A DNA stretch of 28,411 bases from IMG/VR virus record IMGVR_UViG_3300027973_000177, positions 1-28,411 of that record; one strand, 5' to 3'. The translations under genes and the position numbers were made by a program. Below, piece after piece: positions 6,563 to 14,539 of this stretch (its first letter is position 1; every line of letters begins with the position of its first letter). This DNA comes from a virus. The notes under the pieces were generated by a model. That model saw only the letters and a program-made list of their open reading frames with translations. It was not told the DNA's origin and ran no database searches.

Positions 6563-9081
6563 TAGAATGTGCCTCCGTTAATACCACTCCACGTTGGTGC
6601 GCTTGCGCCTGCCGATGTTAAAACTTGACCAGCTGTTCCAGCAGCTGTATAAGCGTGCGCTGTACCAGTACCATAACCTGCACCACCAGCAGTTGGTGTT
6701 GCTGTTGAATTAGTTCCACCAGATGCAATAGCTAAGGTAGCAGAAAGACCTGCGGCTGTGCCTGTCGTGTTTTGATTAAGCGTTGGAAAGTCTGCGGCGA
6801 CAGCAATGGTTAATGCGCCAGTTGTTGTGGTGCTTTTTAAAATACCTGTCCCAAGTGCTGACGTTCCTGCGCTAAAGTCTGTACCAGATGTTGCGGCAGA
6901 TCGTGTTGTGCCGCTAGATTTAACGATACCAGTCACACTTTGCGCTGTTTGATAATCAGTACCGGCAACAGCAATAGTCAACGCACCCGTAGTAGTGGTA
7001 CTTTTAACAATACCCGTAGCTAAAGCAGATGTTCCCGCACTATAATCTGTGCCAGACGTAGCCGCAGATCTGGTTGTACCACTTGACTTAACCATTCCAG
7101 TCACGCTTTGCGCTGATTGATAATCTGTACCAGCAACAGCCGCAGAAATAGCTGTACCATTACCTTTAAGAACACCAGAAATACTGGTTGTCAACGTGAT
7201 AGCAGGTGTTGTGGTTGCCGTTGCTACTGTACCTGCAAAACCGTTTGCACTGACAATAGATACAGATGTGACTGTTCCACTACTTCCGCTTGTAGCGTTA
7301 ACAGTTTGGTTTGGCCATGTACCAGAAATAGTTACATTTGAACCAGCTACTAATGCTGGCGTTGTTGTACCTGTACCACCGTTTAATACCGGAAGCGTAC
7401 CAGATACTTGCGTTGTTAAACTAACACCGCTAAGTGTGCCGCCAAGTGTTAAATTTCCTGTACTAGTTACTGTTCCTGTTAAAGTGATACCGTTTACAGT
7501 TCCAGTACCACCTACGCTTGTTACTGTTCCCGTAGTCGAACTCGTTCCTGCGCCAATAGCGGTTCTAAATGCGGATGCTGTCAATGCGCTAACGGTATTG
7601 TCAGCATTGAACTGAGGAAAAGTAATTGCACTTGGATTGGTAAGCGTAAACATACTTTGACCAACCGTCGTACCACCCAGCGATGTTCTGCCTGTAGCCG
7701 CTACTAAATTCGTGCTACCGCCATTCCATTGCTGTGTTTGTGTGTAAGCTGTCGTCCAATTTGTTTGATTAACGTCCGTTGGAATTGAATAACCGGCAGA
7801 GAGCGTTAGTGCTAATGTTCCAGACGTTGTAATCGGTGTACCACTAATAGACAAACCAGTTGGAACTGTCATTGCAACAGAAGTCACCGTGCCAACGCTA
7901 ACTGCACCAGTTTGACCGTTTACTGACGTGACTGTGTTAGTCTGATCAATCTTTTGCCAAACCGTACCATTAAATATTGCCCAGTCACCTATTGCCCAAT
8001 CAGTGATACCGTTTAAATTTGTAGATCCCGCAGCGGTAACAACATAATAATAACCATTGGTGCCAACACTAGAAACTAAAGCAGGTACGTTTGTTGAAGC
8101 GTTCCATCCACCTTGATATGACAATGTACCGATTATAGATGAAGTCGTAACACCAGTAACAACACCTTTAGAATTGACAGTAATAACAGGAACTGTGGTT
8201 GATGATCCATAAGTGTTAGCAGTCACTCCAGACGAAGGTAAATCTGCATTAACTAATGCACGAAACACTGTCGGAGCCGCTACGCCACTTGTTGGACCTG
8301 CATAAACAACATTTGCAGCTTGATCAGAAACAACAATTGCGGATCCCCACGTTGGCGCAGAAGCACCACCAGAAACTAATACTTGCCCAGAAGTCCCAGC
8401 CGCACTGACATATAAACCATCAGCACCAGACCAAATAATTGCACCAGCATTAGGCGTAAGACTTCTTGCTGTACCGCCATTACTTAAACCAAGAATATTT
8501 TCAACTTCATTCGCACTCGATAAATCAACTTGCGGATGCTTGTGATCTGATCGTGACATAGATGTGGCAACACCAGCGGATCCTGTTGTTAATCCCGCTA
8601 AAGGTAAACTATCGGATAAATCAGCGGCAAGCGTCACATTTGCGTTTAGCGGTCCACCGCCAGTTAAACCAGTGCCAGCAATCACTTGACGTGTGGTAGG
8701 AACATAGCCAGAAATGGTTGCGGCAATCGTTGATGCGGCAGTGACGCGACCAGTTGAATCTACGGTAAAAACAGGAATATTTGTGGCATCACCGTAAGAT
8801 CCAGCAGTAACACCTGTAGCACTTAGCTGTGTGCTAGTGATACCACCATTTGCCACACTAAGCGTTACATTGCTAGAAAGTTGACCACCGCCTGTTAAAC
8901 TGGTTCCAGCGATTACTTGCCGTGTTGTAGGAACACCAGCAACACTCAAAAGATCTCCGACTCTGATTTGATAATTGTTGCCGTTGTAGACAATCATCAT
9001 CAAGCTGTCTTCTGATGCAACAGGTGCAGTTGGAAGTTGCGTAATTCGTGTAGGGATTAAATTGCTGGGTACGTCAGACAT
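6562..9081 (-). CDS. Long tail fibre protein with internal repeats
   Basis: 839 residues, almost entirely Thr, Ser, Gly, Ala and Val. It begins SNLIPTRITQLPTAPVASED, a typical virion attachment start. It has two near-identical blocks (VPTTRQVIAGTSLTGGG and VPTTRQVIAGTGLTGGG), a central domain with GYYYVVTAAGSTNLNGITDW and GDWAIFNGTVWQKID, many TVTSV linkers, and two 56-residue tandem repeats near the C-terminus. The end (GTAGQVLTSAGASAPTW followed by SGINGGTF) resembles the closing module of many environmental fibres and shares NGGTF with the fibre at 613-1812. No chaperone-type autoprotease domain is evident. Confidence 0.88.
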   Translation of the reverse strand: MSDVPSNLIPTRITQLPTAPVASEDSLMMIVYNGNNYQIRVGDLLSVAGVPTTRQVIAGTSLTGGGQLSSNVTLSVANGGITSTQLSATGVTAGSYGDATNIPVFTVDSTGRVTAASTIAATISGYVPTTRQVIAGTGLTGGGPLNANVTLAADLSDSLPLAGLTTGSAGVATSMSRSDHKHPQVDLSSANEVENILGLSNGGTARSLTPNAGAIIWSGADGLYVSAAGTSGQVLVSGGASAPTWGSAIVVSDQAANVVYAGPTSGVAAPTVFRALVNADLPSSGVTANTYGSSTTVPVITVNSKGVVTGVTTSSIIGTLSYQGGWNASTNVPALVSSVGTNGYYYVVTAAGSTNLNGITDWAIGDWAIFNGTVWQKIDQTNTVTSVNGQTGAVSVGTVTSVAMTVPTGLSISGTPITTSGTLALTLSAGYSIPTDVNQTNWTTAYTQTQQWNGGSTNLVAATGRTSLGGTTVGQSMFTLTNPSAITFPQFNADNTVSALTASAFRTAIGAGTSSTTGTVTSVGGTGTVNGITLTGTVTSTGNLTLGGTLSGVSLTTQVSGTLPVLNGGTGTTTPALVAGSNVTISGTWPNQTVNATSGSSGTVTSVSIVSANGFAGTVATATTTPAITLTTSISGVLKGNGTAISAAVAGTDYQSAQSVTGMVKSSGTTRSAATSGTDYSAGTSALATGIVKSTTTTGALTIAVAGTDYQTAQSVTGIVKSSGTTRSAATSGTDFSAGTSALGTGILKSTTTTGALTIAVAADFPTLNQNTTGTAAGLSATLAIASGGTNSTATPTAGGAGYGTGTAHAYTAAGTAGQVLTSAGASAPTWSGINGGTF
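6799..7134 (-). repeat. Two 168-bp tandem repeats coding 56-residue fibre units
   Basis: The units are 7134-6967 and 6966-6799. Each encodes AGTDYQxAQSVTGxVKSSG followed by a TTRSAATSGTD block and a STTTTGALTIAV block. The proteins differ at only a few positions while the DNA differs at many third codon positions, so the duplication is old or under protein-level selection. Confidence 0.85.
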
Positions 9082-9084
9082 TGT

Positions 9085-9387
9085 TTAAATCTCCAAGTAA
9101 GCATTACCGTCTTCAGTAATGATAAATTCGTCGCCAGCTTCTTGGATCAAACCAGCCGGATGTGTATTGATTGATGTATCAGGTCTATTAAATGGCAACA
9201 CAATTTGATCAGGTGGTCTTGGTGCTAAACGATAAGGATCATATTCATCGGTATCATCTTTACATACCATCAAGTTTGGGTAATTAGGATCAGGATGCAA
9301 TTCAGCTAATTTGAATTTACGCGAACATCTGGCACATATTCCAATGCCAAGTGTAGGTTCTCCTGTTGTGTCTAAATAAATGCTCAT
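9085..9387 (-). CDS. Small conserved phage protein with Cys motif
   Basis: 100 residues. The N-terminal part has CARCSRKFKLAELHPDPNY and later MVCKDD, giving a CxxC pair plus a third Cys and nearby His/Asp that could hold a metal ion in a ribbon-like knuckle. The rest is Pro/Asp-rich and ends in an acidic, beta-like tail. It overlaps the connector gene upstream by ATGA and precedes the long fibre gene, so it is probably a minor virion or assembly protein. Metal binding is inferred from the motif only. Confidence 0.7.
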   Translation of the reverse strand: MSIYLDTTGEPTLGIGICARCSRKFKLAELHPDPNYPNLMVCKDDTDEYDPYRLAPRPPDQIVLPFNRPDTSINTHPAGLIQEAGDEFIITEDGNAYLEI

Positions 9388-10364
9388 TTTGTGTAACAGC
9401 CAATGCCAGGATTAATTTTTGTTGGACTACCATCATTGTCACCATCCCATGCACGTTGCATTGACATAGCCGCCTTTTGATCAAGCACTGGAATTAAATT
9501 AGCATCAACTGCGGGTGTTTCTGCCGCCATTCTCGCAGCAAGACCATTTACGATAGCTTCAAGCCAACGCTGAGGAACTTCTACGTCTTGTTGAAGGTTT
9601 GTGGTGTCCATAATCTGTCTTTGCCGCCAAAGGATCAACTGCGCTTGCTCTGCCGCAAGAAATGGTGCAGGCCAGATATTGACCACTGGACTTGGCAAGT
9701 CACGTTGAAACCAATAAGAGTTTGGGCGAGATGGGAAAACTTTATTGCTTTGATTAACGTAGTCGTCGCGGTTTAGCAAACCAAGTGGGATCTCTTGTGG
9801 CATATTGCCAAGCGTAATGGCGTAATAGCTCATTGGACTCGTTGACGTTATTCTAAAATAACTATACGCCTTAGCCGCAGAAATATCAGTCCAGACAATA
9901 TCACCAGCAACTGCCGTTACATTAGATGATCCAACCGTTGTCCATGTTGATCCGTTATCACTGACTTGAAACGTAACCGCAACTGAGTTTGCTGACCAGT
10001 TGATACCCACAGTGGTGACAACAGTCTGTGATGTAAAGTTAACTTTATAGCTGGTGGATGTTGTGGTTTCTGCGCCTGACAATAATTGCAAGACACGATA
10101 ATTTAAATTTAGTACATCCACTGTGCCAATCGGAAGCGTTACAATTTGCTGATTCTCGTACATTGGAAGAATGACTTTTTCAATGCACCAACTTGGAGGT
10201 TTGATGTTTGCCAGTTCAGACAAGAAAAGATACAGCGAATCCAAAGCGTAATCCTGCATCTCAGCAGTGATTGCTTGCGCTGTTAATCGGCAACGTCGAA
10301 AGGCGTGATCCACGACCTTCAGAGCGTTAAATGTTGTGTTGGAAATACTGTCAGAATATGCCAT
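9384..10364 (-). CDS. Head-tail connector protein with inserted beta-sandwich domain
   Basis: 326 residues. Residues 10-95 are helical (FNALKVVDHAFRRCRLTAQA, then YALDSLYLFLSELANIKPP) and residues 185-326 resume a connector fold (EIPLGLLNRDDYVNQSNKVF, VVNIWPAPF, QRWLEAIVNGLAARMA), resembling P22 gp4-like connectors of short-tailed phages. Between them, about residues 95-180 form a separate beta module (VTFQVSDNGSTWTTVGS, AKAYSYFRITSTSP) that looks like a discoidin (F5/8 type C) carbohydrate-binding domain. An insertion of this kind could expose a decoration at the neck. The family call is by pattern and the sugar-binding role is inferred. Confidence 0.75.
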   Translation of the reverse strand: MAYSDSISNTTFNALKVVDHAFRRCRLTAQAITAEMQDYALDSLYLFLSELANIKPPSWCIEKVILPMYENQQIVTLPIGTVDVLNLNYRVLQLLSGAETTTSTSYKVNFTSQTVVTTVGINWSANSVAVTFQVSDNGSTWTTVGSSNVTAVAGDIVWTDISAAKAYSYFRITSTSPMSYYAITLGNMPQEIPLGLLNRDDYVNQSNKVFPSRPNSYWFQRDLPSPVVNIWPAPFLAAEQAQLILWRQRQIMDTTNLQQDVEVPQRWLEAIVNGLAARMAAETPAVDANLIPVLDQKAAMSMQRAWDGDNDGSPTKINPGIGCYTK

Positions 10365-10419
10365 CGTAACCTCAGTTTAAAAGTCTTGACGGCATACTGA
10401 TACAGTTGCCCGTGTTATC

Positions 10420-10431
10420 CAATTATAATTG
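10420..10431 (-). promoter_or_regulatory. Weak promoter candidate / small palindrome before the connector gene
   Basis: The 84-bp gap 10365-10448 contains the 12-bp palindrome CAATTATAATTG, which includes a perfect TATAAT on the minus strand. No convincing -35 hexamer is placed 16-18 bp upstream, so this is only a possible -10 element for the connector and fibre genes. Confidence 0.25.
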
Positions 10432-10448
10432 AATAGTCGGTGTAAAAT

Positions 10449-11033
10449 CTATTTTTTCTTCATTGCTCTGCGACCTTCAGACAATGCAATTGCTAATGCT
10501 TGCTTTGAATTGGTCACGTCCGGTCCTTTTTTACTTCCAGAATGCAAATCGCCAGCTTTGAATTCGTTCATTACTTTGCCAACTTTAGCTTCTGAAATTT
10601 TACCGCCATTTTTCATGGCAATTAAAGGCGATTGTGATGCTACAGGAACTGACTTGCGAACAGGAATCTTTCCTTTCATCATTTCTTGGCGTTGCTCGCG
10701 TGGTGTTTCACTTTTTTCATGTTGCATCATTGCTTTTTTGCTGGCGTATTTTTCACCAGTAGCTTTTTCAACTACTTTTCCGCCTTCTGCTTTGCACATT
10801 TTAGGAGCTACTTTGCCACCTTTGCTTGCACGACCTGGTGCAACATTTGCCGGACCGGAAACTAATGGACCACCCATTTGTTTTTTAACAGATCCGCCTT
10901 CTTTGTAACCACCACATGATCCACCCATTGTTTTTTTAGCAGATCCGCCTTCTTTATATCCACACGCACCGCCTTTGCTGTAATGCATTTGCGGTCCAAA
11001 TTCAAACTCACCGTATTTTAATGTTGCGCCCAT
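10449..11033 (-). CDS. Basic Gly/Lys-rich virion protein with DUF6496-like C-terminus
   Basis: 194 residues, strongly basic. Residues 18-58 contain repeated GG units (HYSKGGACGYKEGGSAKK, then GGYKEGGSVKKQMGG). The middle is Lys/Met-rich, and the C-terminus (AKVGKVMNEFKAGDLHSGSK, then NSKQALAIALSEGRRAMKKK) matches the DUF6496 pattern found in phages and bacteria. A strongly basic protein among head and neck genes may bind DNA or the inner capsid, but this is inference. Similar GG-turn motifs occur in the polyvalent protein at 19365-23216. Confidence 0.75.
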   Translation of the reverse strand: MGATLKYGEFEFGPQMHYSKGGACGYKEGGSAKKTMGGSCGGYKEGGSVKKQMGGPLVSGPANVAPGRASKGGKVAPKMCKAEGGKVVEKATGEKYASKKAMMQHEKSETPREQRQEMMKGKIPVRKSVPVASQSPLIAMKNGGKISEAKVGKVMNEFKAGDLHSGSKKGPDVTNSKQALAIALSEGRRAMKKK

Positions 11034-11047
11034 GATCGTATCCTCTG

Positions 11048-11458
11048 TTATGCGTTTGCATAAGTTTTAATGCACTCAATGACAATTGTGTACATATCAC
11101 CGGCAGATGCATCTGCTGTTGTGAATAACACGTTGCCATTAACACCTGTTCCACCATTGTTTTGCAAACCACCAAAACTTGAGAAATCCATCAAATAATT
11201 ACTGTTTTGCGGAATCAGCCATGCAAATACATCGGTTGTTGCGTCCCATAAAATACGCACTTCCATGCCATGTGTGGTTGCCCATATTTTATTAATCTTA
11301 ACGCCATTACATGCGCGACCATAAGCGTTCACGCTAAGTGTTGATGGATTAATTTTGACAACAGCAGTTTCACCTGTGCCGTCAGAGATATTTGTAAACT
11401 TGCCAATAAACAATCGTTCACCGTCAAGCAATGTTTGTGATGCTACTACGTCAGCCAT
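11048..11458 (-). CDS. Putative minor virion protein
   Basis: 136 residues, no membrane segment. It reads as a compact beta-rich domain: ERLFIGKFTNISDGTGE, then TLSVNAYGRACNGVKINKIW, EVRILWDATTDVFAWLIP and a Gly/Asn-rich loop before MYTIVIECIKTYANA. I recognise it as a frequent companion of capsid and neck genes in environmental short-tailed phages, but no function is known to me. A hairpin terminator candidate lies just upstream, so expression may depend on readthrough. Confidence 0.7.
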   Translation of the reverse strand: MADVVASQTLLDGERLFIGKFTNISDGTGETAVVKINPSTLSVNAYGRACNGVKINKIWATTHGMEVRILWDATTDVFAWLIPQNSNYLMDFSSFGGLQNNGGTGVNGNVLFTTADASAGDMYTIVIECIKTYANA

Positions 11459-11479
11459 GATGCTCCCCTGTTGATTGAA

Positions 11480-11501
11480 ATGAGGCGTTAATTCGCCTCA
11501 T
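11480..11501 (-). terminator. Intergenic GC-rich hairpin, possible weak terminator
   Basis: Perfect 8-bp arms ATGAGGCG / CGCCTCAT with a 6-base loop, directly after the stop of the gene at 11506. On the minus strand the stem is followed by TTTCAATC, a poor U-tract, so partial termination or transcript-end protection is more likely than full termination. Confidence 0.5.
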
Positions 11502-11505
11502 CAAA

Positions 11506-11958
11506 TTAGCTTGCTTGTGTAAATGTCACACCAGCCGCAACAGCGCAAAACGCTTTTGCAAACCAAGATGTACCGTCACTGATCACAGTAACTTGATCGC
11601 CAGCAACAGCTTGTGCATCAACAAAAGAAATGGTGTCATCAGCAGTGCCAGTATCACCAGCAACGCCAGCAGCGTTAACCGCTTGACCTTTGATAATGTT
11701 AGCACTTGATGCAGTAACGATGGTGTAGCTTGCGCCAGAAGGAGCAGCAGTAACAATAAATGTGTAATTTAAACCGGCTACAGGCGCAGGAAGTGTAGTT
11801 ACAAATTCTGTTGCAGAGTTTAAAAAGAAAGTTGTACCACTTTGTGCGGTAGTCAATGTTGATGCTGCTGTTAATGTTGTAACTGTTTCTAAGCCAGTAA
11901 TTGCACCAATAAAGCCGTTTGTAGATGTTACTGGTCCAGAAAATGTAGTTGAAGCCAT
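11506..11958 (-). CDS. Putative capsid-surface / fibre-like virion protein
   Basis: 150 residues, mostly Thr, Ala, Val, Gly and Ser. It begins MASTTFSGPVTSTNGFIGAI, followed by a beta-rich module (TTFFLNSATEFVTTLPAP, GLNYTFIVTAAPSG, YTIVTASSANIIKG) that resembles the single domains seen in phage decoration or fibre proteins. The position just downstream of the capsid gene (apart from the inserted endonuclease) suggests a head decoration protein. GAGGAA lies shortly upstream of its ATG. A 100-bp leader with an inverted repeat precedes it. Confidence 0.7.
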   Translation of the reverse strand: MASTTFSGPVTSTNGFIGAITGLETVTTLTAASTLTTAQSGTTFFLNSATEFVTTLPAPVAGLNYTFIVTAAPSGASYTIVTASSANIIKGQAVNAAGVAGDTGTADDTISFVDAQAVAGDQVTVISDGTSWFAKAFCAVAAGVTFTQAS

Positions 11959-11975
11959 GATGTATTCCTCACATG

Positions 11976-12039
11976 AAAGGTTTTACTATGCAGTCTTCAT
12001 GTCGTCTGTCTGGTCAGTCGTGCATAGCGTTAAAGGTTT
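11976..12039 (-). promoter_or_regulatory. Leader inverted repeat upstream of the 11506-11958 gene
   Basis: CTATGCA (11986-11992) and TGCATAG (12021-12027) form a perfect 7-bp inverted repeat around a 28-base loop. AAAGGTTT occurs as a direct repeat on both sides (11976-11983 and 12032-12039). It lies in the 5' leader, so it could be an mRNA stem or a protein site. No promoter core is clear in this gap. Confidence 0.35.
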
Positions 12040-12062
12040 CCAGATGATATTAGTCTATCATA

Positions 12063-12869
12063 TCATTCATAATACTTAAAAATATATCCAGCTAAACGTC
12101 CACGTTGTATTGGCTTTTCAGATAATAATGCGCGTCGCAATGTTGGCATTTGTATTTGATAATGTTCAAGCGTTTTTGTAAGACTAGAAAAAATAATATT
12201 GTCGTTTACGCAAATTACTTTTTTTGACATTTTTTCTTTGCTTTCTTGTGTGTGTGTTTTCCCTTGCCAATGACTGTAGTGACCAGCCTTCGATGCTGCG
12301 CGTATTTTAACCATGCCTTCGGGTGATACTTTTCTTCCTTCACCTTTTGGCTTTCCGCGTTGTGTGTCACCTATTTTTTTGCGCGTTTCTTCTGATACTG
12401 TTTTACCGTATCGATAGTGTTTTTCGCCAGCATGCAATCCTTTTAATACTTTTGATAAGTGCGCATTTTGTTCTGGCGTTCCTTTTTTCCCTTGCATAGG
12501 ATGTACATTTTTTTTATGCCATTCTTTTGCTATTTTAGACAAATGCGCACGCATTTCTGGTGTAGCATTCCGCATAGGAGAATCTGCATTTGGTGACACA
12601 TTATAAAAATAACTTTGTTTAAAATGATTATCTAACCATTTTTGTTCTGCTGGATATAATTCACTGCGATCATTTAATTGCTCAACTATTTCAAACTTAA
12701 AACAATCTTCGCCATACTTGTTCCACGCACGTTGCAAATGAATACAATCATGCGTTCCATTTCTTAAATTCTTTCTATGCTCCCAAAACCGTTTTCTTGA
12801 ATCAACGGTGCTACCAATATAATAATGATTGTCTAAAATATTTCTAATTTTGTAAATTACGTTTTTCAT
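12063..12869 (-). CDS. GIY-YIG homing endonuclease with NUMOD3-type DNA-binding repeats
   Basis: 268 residues from the ATG at 12869, chosen because AGGAGGAATT immediately precedes it; a longer reading to 12923 would run into the promoter. Residues 4-90 are the GIY-YIG nuclease: VIYKIRN, YYIGST, Arg27, Glu75 (AEQKWLD) and Asn90. Residues 95-215 carry several NUMOD3-like segments (RNATPEMRAHLSKIA, GTPEQNAHLSKVLKGLH, GKTVSEETRKKIG, GKTHTQESKEKMSKK) that bind DNA. The end may be a NUMOD1-type helix-turn-helix. It is a free-standing selfish gene placed directly behind the capsid gene terminator, with its own promoter. It has no other obvious role in the virion set. Confidence 0.93.
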   Translation of the reverse strand: MKNVIYKIRNILDNHYYIGSTVDSRKRFWEHRKNLRNGTHDCIHLQRAWNKYGEDCFKFEIVEQLNDRSELYPAEQKWLDNHFKQSYFYNVSPNADSPMRNATPEMRAHLSKIAKEWHKKNVHPMQGKKGTPEQNAHLSKVLKGLHAGEKHYRYGKTVSEETRKKIGDTQRGKPKGEGRKVSPEGMVKIRAASKAGHYSHWQGKTHTQESKEKMSKKVICVNDNIIFSSLTKTLEHYQIQMPTLRRALLSEKPIQRGRLAGYIFKYYE

Positions 12870-12894
12870 AATTCCTCCTGTTAAGTGTATTGTT

Positions 12895-12923
12895 ATAATA
12901 CTACAGAAGGAACACTGTATCAA
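12895..12923 (-). promoter_or_regulatory. Sigma70-type promoter of the homing endonuclease gene
   Basis: Minus strand TTGATA (12923-12918), exactly 17 bp, then TATTAT (12900-12895). It is followed by a short leader and AGGAGGAATT before the ATG at 12869, and it begins only 8 bp after the capsid terminator. Confidence 0.7.
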
Positions 12924-12930
12924 TAAGCAA

Positions 12931-12953
12931 AAGAAAACCCACTTTCGTGGGTT
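12931..12953 (-). terminator. Intrinsic terminator of the capsid operon
   Basis: On the minus strand AACCCAC-GAAA-GTGGGTT forms a 7-bp stem with a GAAA tetraloop, followed by TTCTTTT. It lies 36 bp after the stop of the major capsid gene, so transcripts from the head module should stop here. Confidence 0.9.
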
Positions 12954-12988
12954 CCCATTTTTAACTTAAGTGCTTGATTTATAAGAGA

Positions 12989-13903
12989 TCAGACTCCGGA
13001 CGTTCCAAAAATTCCTCTTGGATCAGTCCATCCGATCACGTATCTCTCTGTCGCCTTGTATCTCATTGAGTCTGTTTCAAAGTCACCTTCCATAGATTTC
13101 TCTAATGGGCGACGCATTAACAGTTTCAAACCTTCAGGTGCATCAGTTTGAACCCACCATGCAGTTGTAGAAGTGATACGAGATAAGTTAGCTTGACCGT
13201 CACCTAGTAAACCTAAAGATTTAACAGGGTTGATGTCGTTGTCAGCGGTACCAGCACGCAAAACTGATTTCAATAACACTTCAGCTTGAAATACGTTGCT
13301 TGGACCGGTAACGATTTGTTTTGGTGTTAAGCGAATACGTTTACCGTTGTTGTCAACAGCGTTGCGAATTTGAATTAACAATTGTTCCAAAGATGTTTGT
13401 GATAATGCAGCGGCAGTAGTTAACTGATTGCTGAATGTACCAGAAACGATAGGATGCGATGTAGAAATTAAAGATACACCGTCACCACCAGTATATGAGC
13501 CGTTGAAAGCACGGTTCAAAATGTTAGCCGCTAATGTTTCTTTTGTTTCAACTAAAGATTGCGCTAAGTGTTTAGCGTATGTTTGACCAATACGGATATG
13601 ATCACCGTCTTCAACCAATACTTTGGTTAATGCAAACGCAAGACCGTAAACTTTGTACAAGTAACGTTGTAAGAACAACACACCACCTGATTGATAAGTA
13701 ACAGCCATACCATCAGGTAATTCAGGCGCAGCACCGAATCCGTATAAAACGGGTTCTTCGTGATAGTTACGCGCAATACCTTTTTGCTCGGTGAAAACCT
13801 GTTTCCATTCATCAGCACGTTGATCGTAAACACCATCAAATACTTCATTAAGGATTGGTTCTACTACGGATCTAAAGTCCGTACTTCTCATAGGAGTAGC
13901 CAT
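12989..13903 (-). CDS. Major capsid protein (HK97 fold, Mu gpT-like)
   Basis: 304 residues, the normal size for an unprocessed HK97-type shell protein. It begins TPMRSTDFRSVVEPILNEVF and includes KQVFTEQKGIARNYHEEPV, GVLFLQRYLYKVYGLAFALT (the long spine-helix region), VSLISTSHPIVSG and the C-terminal RPLEKSMEGDFETDSMRYKA and RYVIGWTDPRGIFG. The STSHP segment and the overall layout match the Mu gpT-like capsid family. It has AAGGAG upstream, follows scaffold and decoration-like genes, and is followed by a strong terminator, as expected for the most abundant late protein. Confidence 0.9.
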   Translation of the reverse strand: MATPMRSTDFRSVVEPILNEVFDGVYDQRADEWKQVFTEQKGIARNYHEEPVLYGFGAAPELPDGMAVTYQSGGVLFLQRYLYKVYGLAFALTKVLVEDGDHIRIGQTYAKHLAQSLVETKETLAANILNRAFNGSYTGGDGVSLISTSHPIVSGTFSNQLTTAAALSQTSLEQLLIQIRNAVDNNGKRIRLTPKQIVTGPSNVFQAEVLLKSVLRAGTADNDINPVKSLGLLGDGQANLSRITSTTAWWVQTDAPEGLKLLMRRPLEKSMEGDFETDSMRYKATERYVIGWTDPRGIFGTSGV

Positions 13904-13915
13904 TTATATTCTCCT

Positions 13916-14515
13916 TTAAATGGTATTAACAGGTGCTTTGTATTGTGATTCGTTCAATCGAACGCTCATGTTTACAAATGCATCAGTTGGTGAATCGGTA
14001 ACAAGATAAGCGTAACCAGTGATCTGGAATTGACCAGAGTTTGCAACTTCTGCTGTTAAGTATGTTGAGCTGATACCTGTTGCAGTAGATCCGCCTGGTG
14101 ATGCAACGCGCCAATCGCATTCGCCACCAACAGCAACTTGAACTGAATCGGTACCTGCGGTTCCGGCATTTGCAAATTGAACGTCATACAAAGTTTCTGG
14201 ATCATCATAAACCCAAGCAACAATATTTGTACCAGTAGTGCCACCAGTCCAAAATGGCGCAATGGTTGGTTTACCGGTTGAGTCTAAATATTCAACACCG
14301 GCAAAAATACCAAGTAATGAAATACCATCAGTTGTACCAGAACGTGTACCGTCTGACGTACCAAGTTGAACTGTACCAGCGGTGACTAATTTAACTGGAT
14401 CACCAGAGTAAATAGACGCAGCGTAAGTGCTTGCGATTGTATAGGCTTTTGGACGCATCTGACCACTGTTGTGGAAAGCAGGTCTAAAGCCGTAAGGTGC
14501 GCTTGTTGTAGACAT
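13916..14515 (-). CDS. Capsid-associated (decoration/stabilisation-like) protein
   Basis: 199 residues, beta-rich, Thr/Gly/Ala-rich. It begins MSTTSAPYGFRPAFHNSGQM and contains YAASIYSGDPVKLVTAG, DGISLLGIFAGVEYLDS and IVAWVYDDPETLYDVQFAN. This pattern is common in small genes next to the capsid gene of environmental phages. AGGAG precedes the ATG and only 12 bases separate it from the capsid gene. A decoration or cement role is inferred from position and composition. Confidence 0.75.
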   Translation of the reverse strand: MSTTSAPYGFRPAFHNSGQMRPKAYTIASTYAASIYSGDPVKLVTAGTVQLGTSDGTRSGTTDGISLLGIFAGVEYLDSTGKPTIAPFWTGGTTGTNIVAWVYDDPETLYDVQFANAGTAGTDSVQVAVGGECDWRVASPGGSTATGISSTYLTAEVANSGQFQITGYAYLVTDSPTDAFVNMSVRLNESQYKAPVNTI

Positions 14516-14539
14516 AATAGCTCCTAAAAATTAGATGGT

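Noticed and set aside
7196-7615. 139-codon + strand frame rich in Val, Pro and Thr
   Set aside because: It is the mirror of the Thr/Gly/Ala repeats of the long fibre gene; composition follows directly from the opposite strand.
10429-10908. 159-codon + strand frame
   Set aside because: It is antisense to the DUF6496-like gene, which has good motifs, and it shows no protein family features.
12870-12923. N-terminal extension of the GIY-YIG protein
   Set aside because: The extra 18 codons overlap the promoter, have no ribosome binding site and precede an ATG with a near-perfect one.
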